From contig JAIUJO010000186.1 of the NCBI GenBank assembly GCA_023846275.1, positions 933,221 to 997,220 on the forward strand: a stretch of 64,000 nt of DNA, read 5' to 3'. This DNA is from Vanilla planifolia (Eukaryota; Streptophyta; Magnoliopsida; Asparagales; Orchidaceae). The translations under genes and the position numbers were made by a program. The stretch's first letter is position 1, and the number at the start of each line of letters is the position of its first letter. This document shows positions 62,833 through 64,000 of the stretch, piece after piece. The notes beneath the pieces are model-generated. The model was not told the DNA's origin. It made no database searches and was given only the letters and a program-made list of their open reading frames with translations.

Positions 62833-63697
62833 AACATAGTATTTTCTTTTCTAATGAATGATAATTTATTTAAATAACATTTAAATTAAAAAATATATTA
62901 TTATAAATAATAGCTTATAAATTGTATTTTTTTATTTAATTGTTAATAATAAATTAATAATATTATTATTAATTTAATAAAATAAAATAATATCTTGAAT
63001 CTTGATTAATGTTTAAAAAAATAACTTATGTCAAATATAAAAACTTAGAATAAAATTATGTTTATAATAGTATATATATGTTATGAAAAGAATTTTTTAA
63101 ATATTATTAAATTATATATTTGAATATTATAATTCTTAAATTATGACATTAACTTTAAAACTTTTTTGTATTTGTTATCTATACTATATCATGTAAAGAT
63201 AATATATTCGCATAAATATTTTATTTATTATGTAATTAATTTTTTATTTTTAGTGTCAAAAAGGTAATATTAAATTTAAAATAAATTTTTTTCTAAAATC
63301 TAAAGTAATAATAAACCTCAATTTAATTGTTATGTTTTATTATTATTAAATATTTTTTTTGATTAAATTATTATATTTAATAAACATTAGACATTTAATT
63401 ATTCATATTTTTTTAATTTAATTATTTCCCTTATTGTTTTCTCTTTATCTCATTATCTCTCACATTCTCTCACTTCCTTATTGTGCTTCTAATCGTTTAC
63501 TTATTTGACTCCTCATTCTTTAAATTACCATTATATTTTTCTTGTGTTCTTTCTCTCTTCTTTAACCTTCCCTTTAGATTTCTTCCTCACTTCCACTACT
63601 TTTTTAGAAGTGCATATTCTTAAAAATTTTAAAAATTTAAGAAATGATTAATTATCTTCAAGACAATAATCACATAATTATGATCTTTTTTATTATA
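62833..63697. repeat. Shortened spacer unit with CT tract 63420-63600
   Basis: D is nearly complete, the tract is cut at about 63,600 (ccacttccactactttttta) and only the last about 100 bp of U remain. Confidence 0.79.
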
Positions 63698-63815
63698 TGC
63701 CTGTGCAACAACTCCAACATTATGGCATTAGAAATTATTAAAATTATAATGTTAAGCTTTCTTAGGTAAGAGTAGCATTGAGATGGATGAGGTCTTGAGA
63801 AGTCCTCATGTTACA
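63698..63815 (+). pseudogene. 5S rRNA-like copy, full length
   Basis: atgcctgtgcaacaactcca, then aatgttaagctttcttaggt (box A), aagagtagcattgagatgga, tgaggtcttgagaagtcctc and atgttacacc. The last 40 nt are close to canonical. Confidence 0.9.
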
Positions 63816-64000
63816 CCTATCGTTTCATTGCATTTCTTTTTCTTATGAACAAATTTTTTTTTAATAAATTATTTATGTTAAAAAATGAAACTATTATAAA
63901 TGATAGTTTGTAATTAAAAATTTTAAATTAATTGTTAATAATTACAATATAACATTATTATTAATTCCATGTAATAATAAATCTGAAACATCATACGATA
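63816..64000. repeat. D spacer, running off the window
   Basis: The array continues with taatgaacaa-, aaactattataaatgatagt and catcatacgata landmarks up to the last base. Confidence 0.75.

Larger units (their letters stand above)
52206..64000 (+). repeat. 5S-derived tandem array, plus-orientation block 2
   Basis: Plus-orientation monomers with 5S-like copies starting at 52345, 53595, 55039, 56500, 57951, 59331, 61035, 62772 and 63698. The 53595-59331 run has the steadiest spacing of this half (1444, 1461, 1451, 1380). The array continues past the window end. Confidence 0.9.

Noticed and set aside
1-64000. Cassandra-type TRIM elements (LTRs containing 5S sequence)
   Set aside because: Cassandra LTRs are a few hundred bp and occur in pairs with a primer-binding site. 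Here 5S lies outside the LTR, in antisense to it, in a tandem 1.44-kb monomer, and no paired short LTRs are seen.
1-64000. 5S-derived SINE (SINE3-like) family
   Set aside because: SINEs are short and dispersed, with their own target duplications. These copies keep constant phase and flanks in tandem.
1-64000. CRISPR-like array
   Set aside because: The period is ~1.44 kb with diverged repeats, plant 5S sequence and a plant-style LTR. No short repeats with unique spacers.
1-64000. Functional 5S rDNA locus
   Set aside because: Every copy carries many substitutions or deletions in box A, IE or box C, and the copies are not homogeneous.

Overview
The window reads as intergenic heterochromatin from a plant nuclear genome. 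It is very A/T rich by eye and I found no credible protein-coding gene on either strand. Nearly all of it is one degenerate tandem repeat family. Each monomer is about 1.44 kb: copies at 6834, 8274 and 9721, and at 19021, 20454, 21894 and 23339, are spaced 1433-1447 bases apart. Each monomer carries a decayed copy of the plant-type 5S rRNA gene. Read in the 5S sense, a monomer is: a 5S-like sequence of about 120 bp, often followed by a short T-run; a D spacer (downstream, A/T rich, about 600 bp); a strand-asymmetric purine/pyrimidine tract of about 350 bp; and a U spacer (upstream, about 350 bp) leading to the next 5S copy. I count 42 5S-like copies or stubs. None matches an intact plant 5S gene.

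Layout: from 1 to about 45,282 the 5S copies lie on the minus strand, so the tract is GA-rich on the plus strand. At about 45,283 the array flips, and 5S copies lie on the plus strand to the window end with CT-rich tracts. An embedded block at about 50,587-52,205 is back in minus orientation. Smaller inversions sit at about 25,870-26,095 and 60,219-60,276.

A long terminal repeat (LTR) of about 2.15 kb sits in the U spacer of some monomers, roughly 80-100 bp upstream of the 5S start. Copies are at 122-2269, 26377-27845, 31721-33548 and 39002-41159, with an inverted fragment at 46769-47639 and a 3' remnant at 26125-26254. Where termini survive they fit a TGTT...TTCA element flanked by 5-bp atatg-like duplications, and they fall at the same base of the monomer. 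The simplest reading is one solo-LTR insertion into an ancestral monomer, later copied with the array and still coexisting with LTR-free monomers.

Nothing here forms an operon or pathway. The interest lies in the architecture: a fossil or silenced 5S-derived satellite that keeps recognisable Pol III internal promoter motifs, has lost most CpG sites, carries a conserved polypurine tract and shows nested rearrangements. The species cannot be determined from this sequence. The plant assignment rests on the 5S sequence type and the plant-style LTR.
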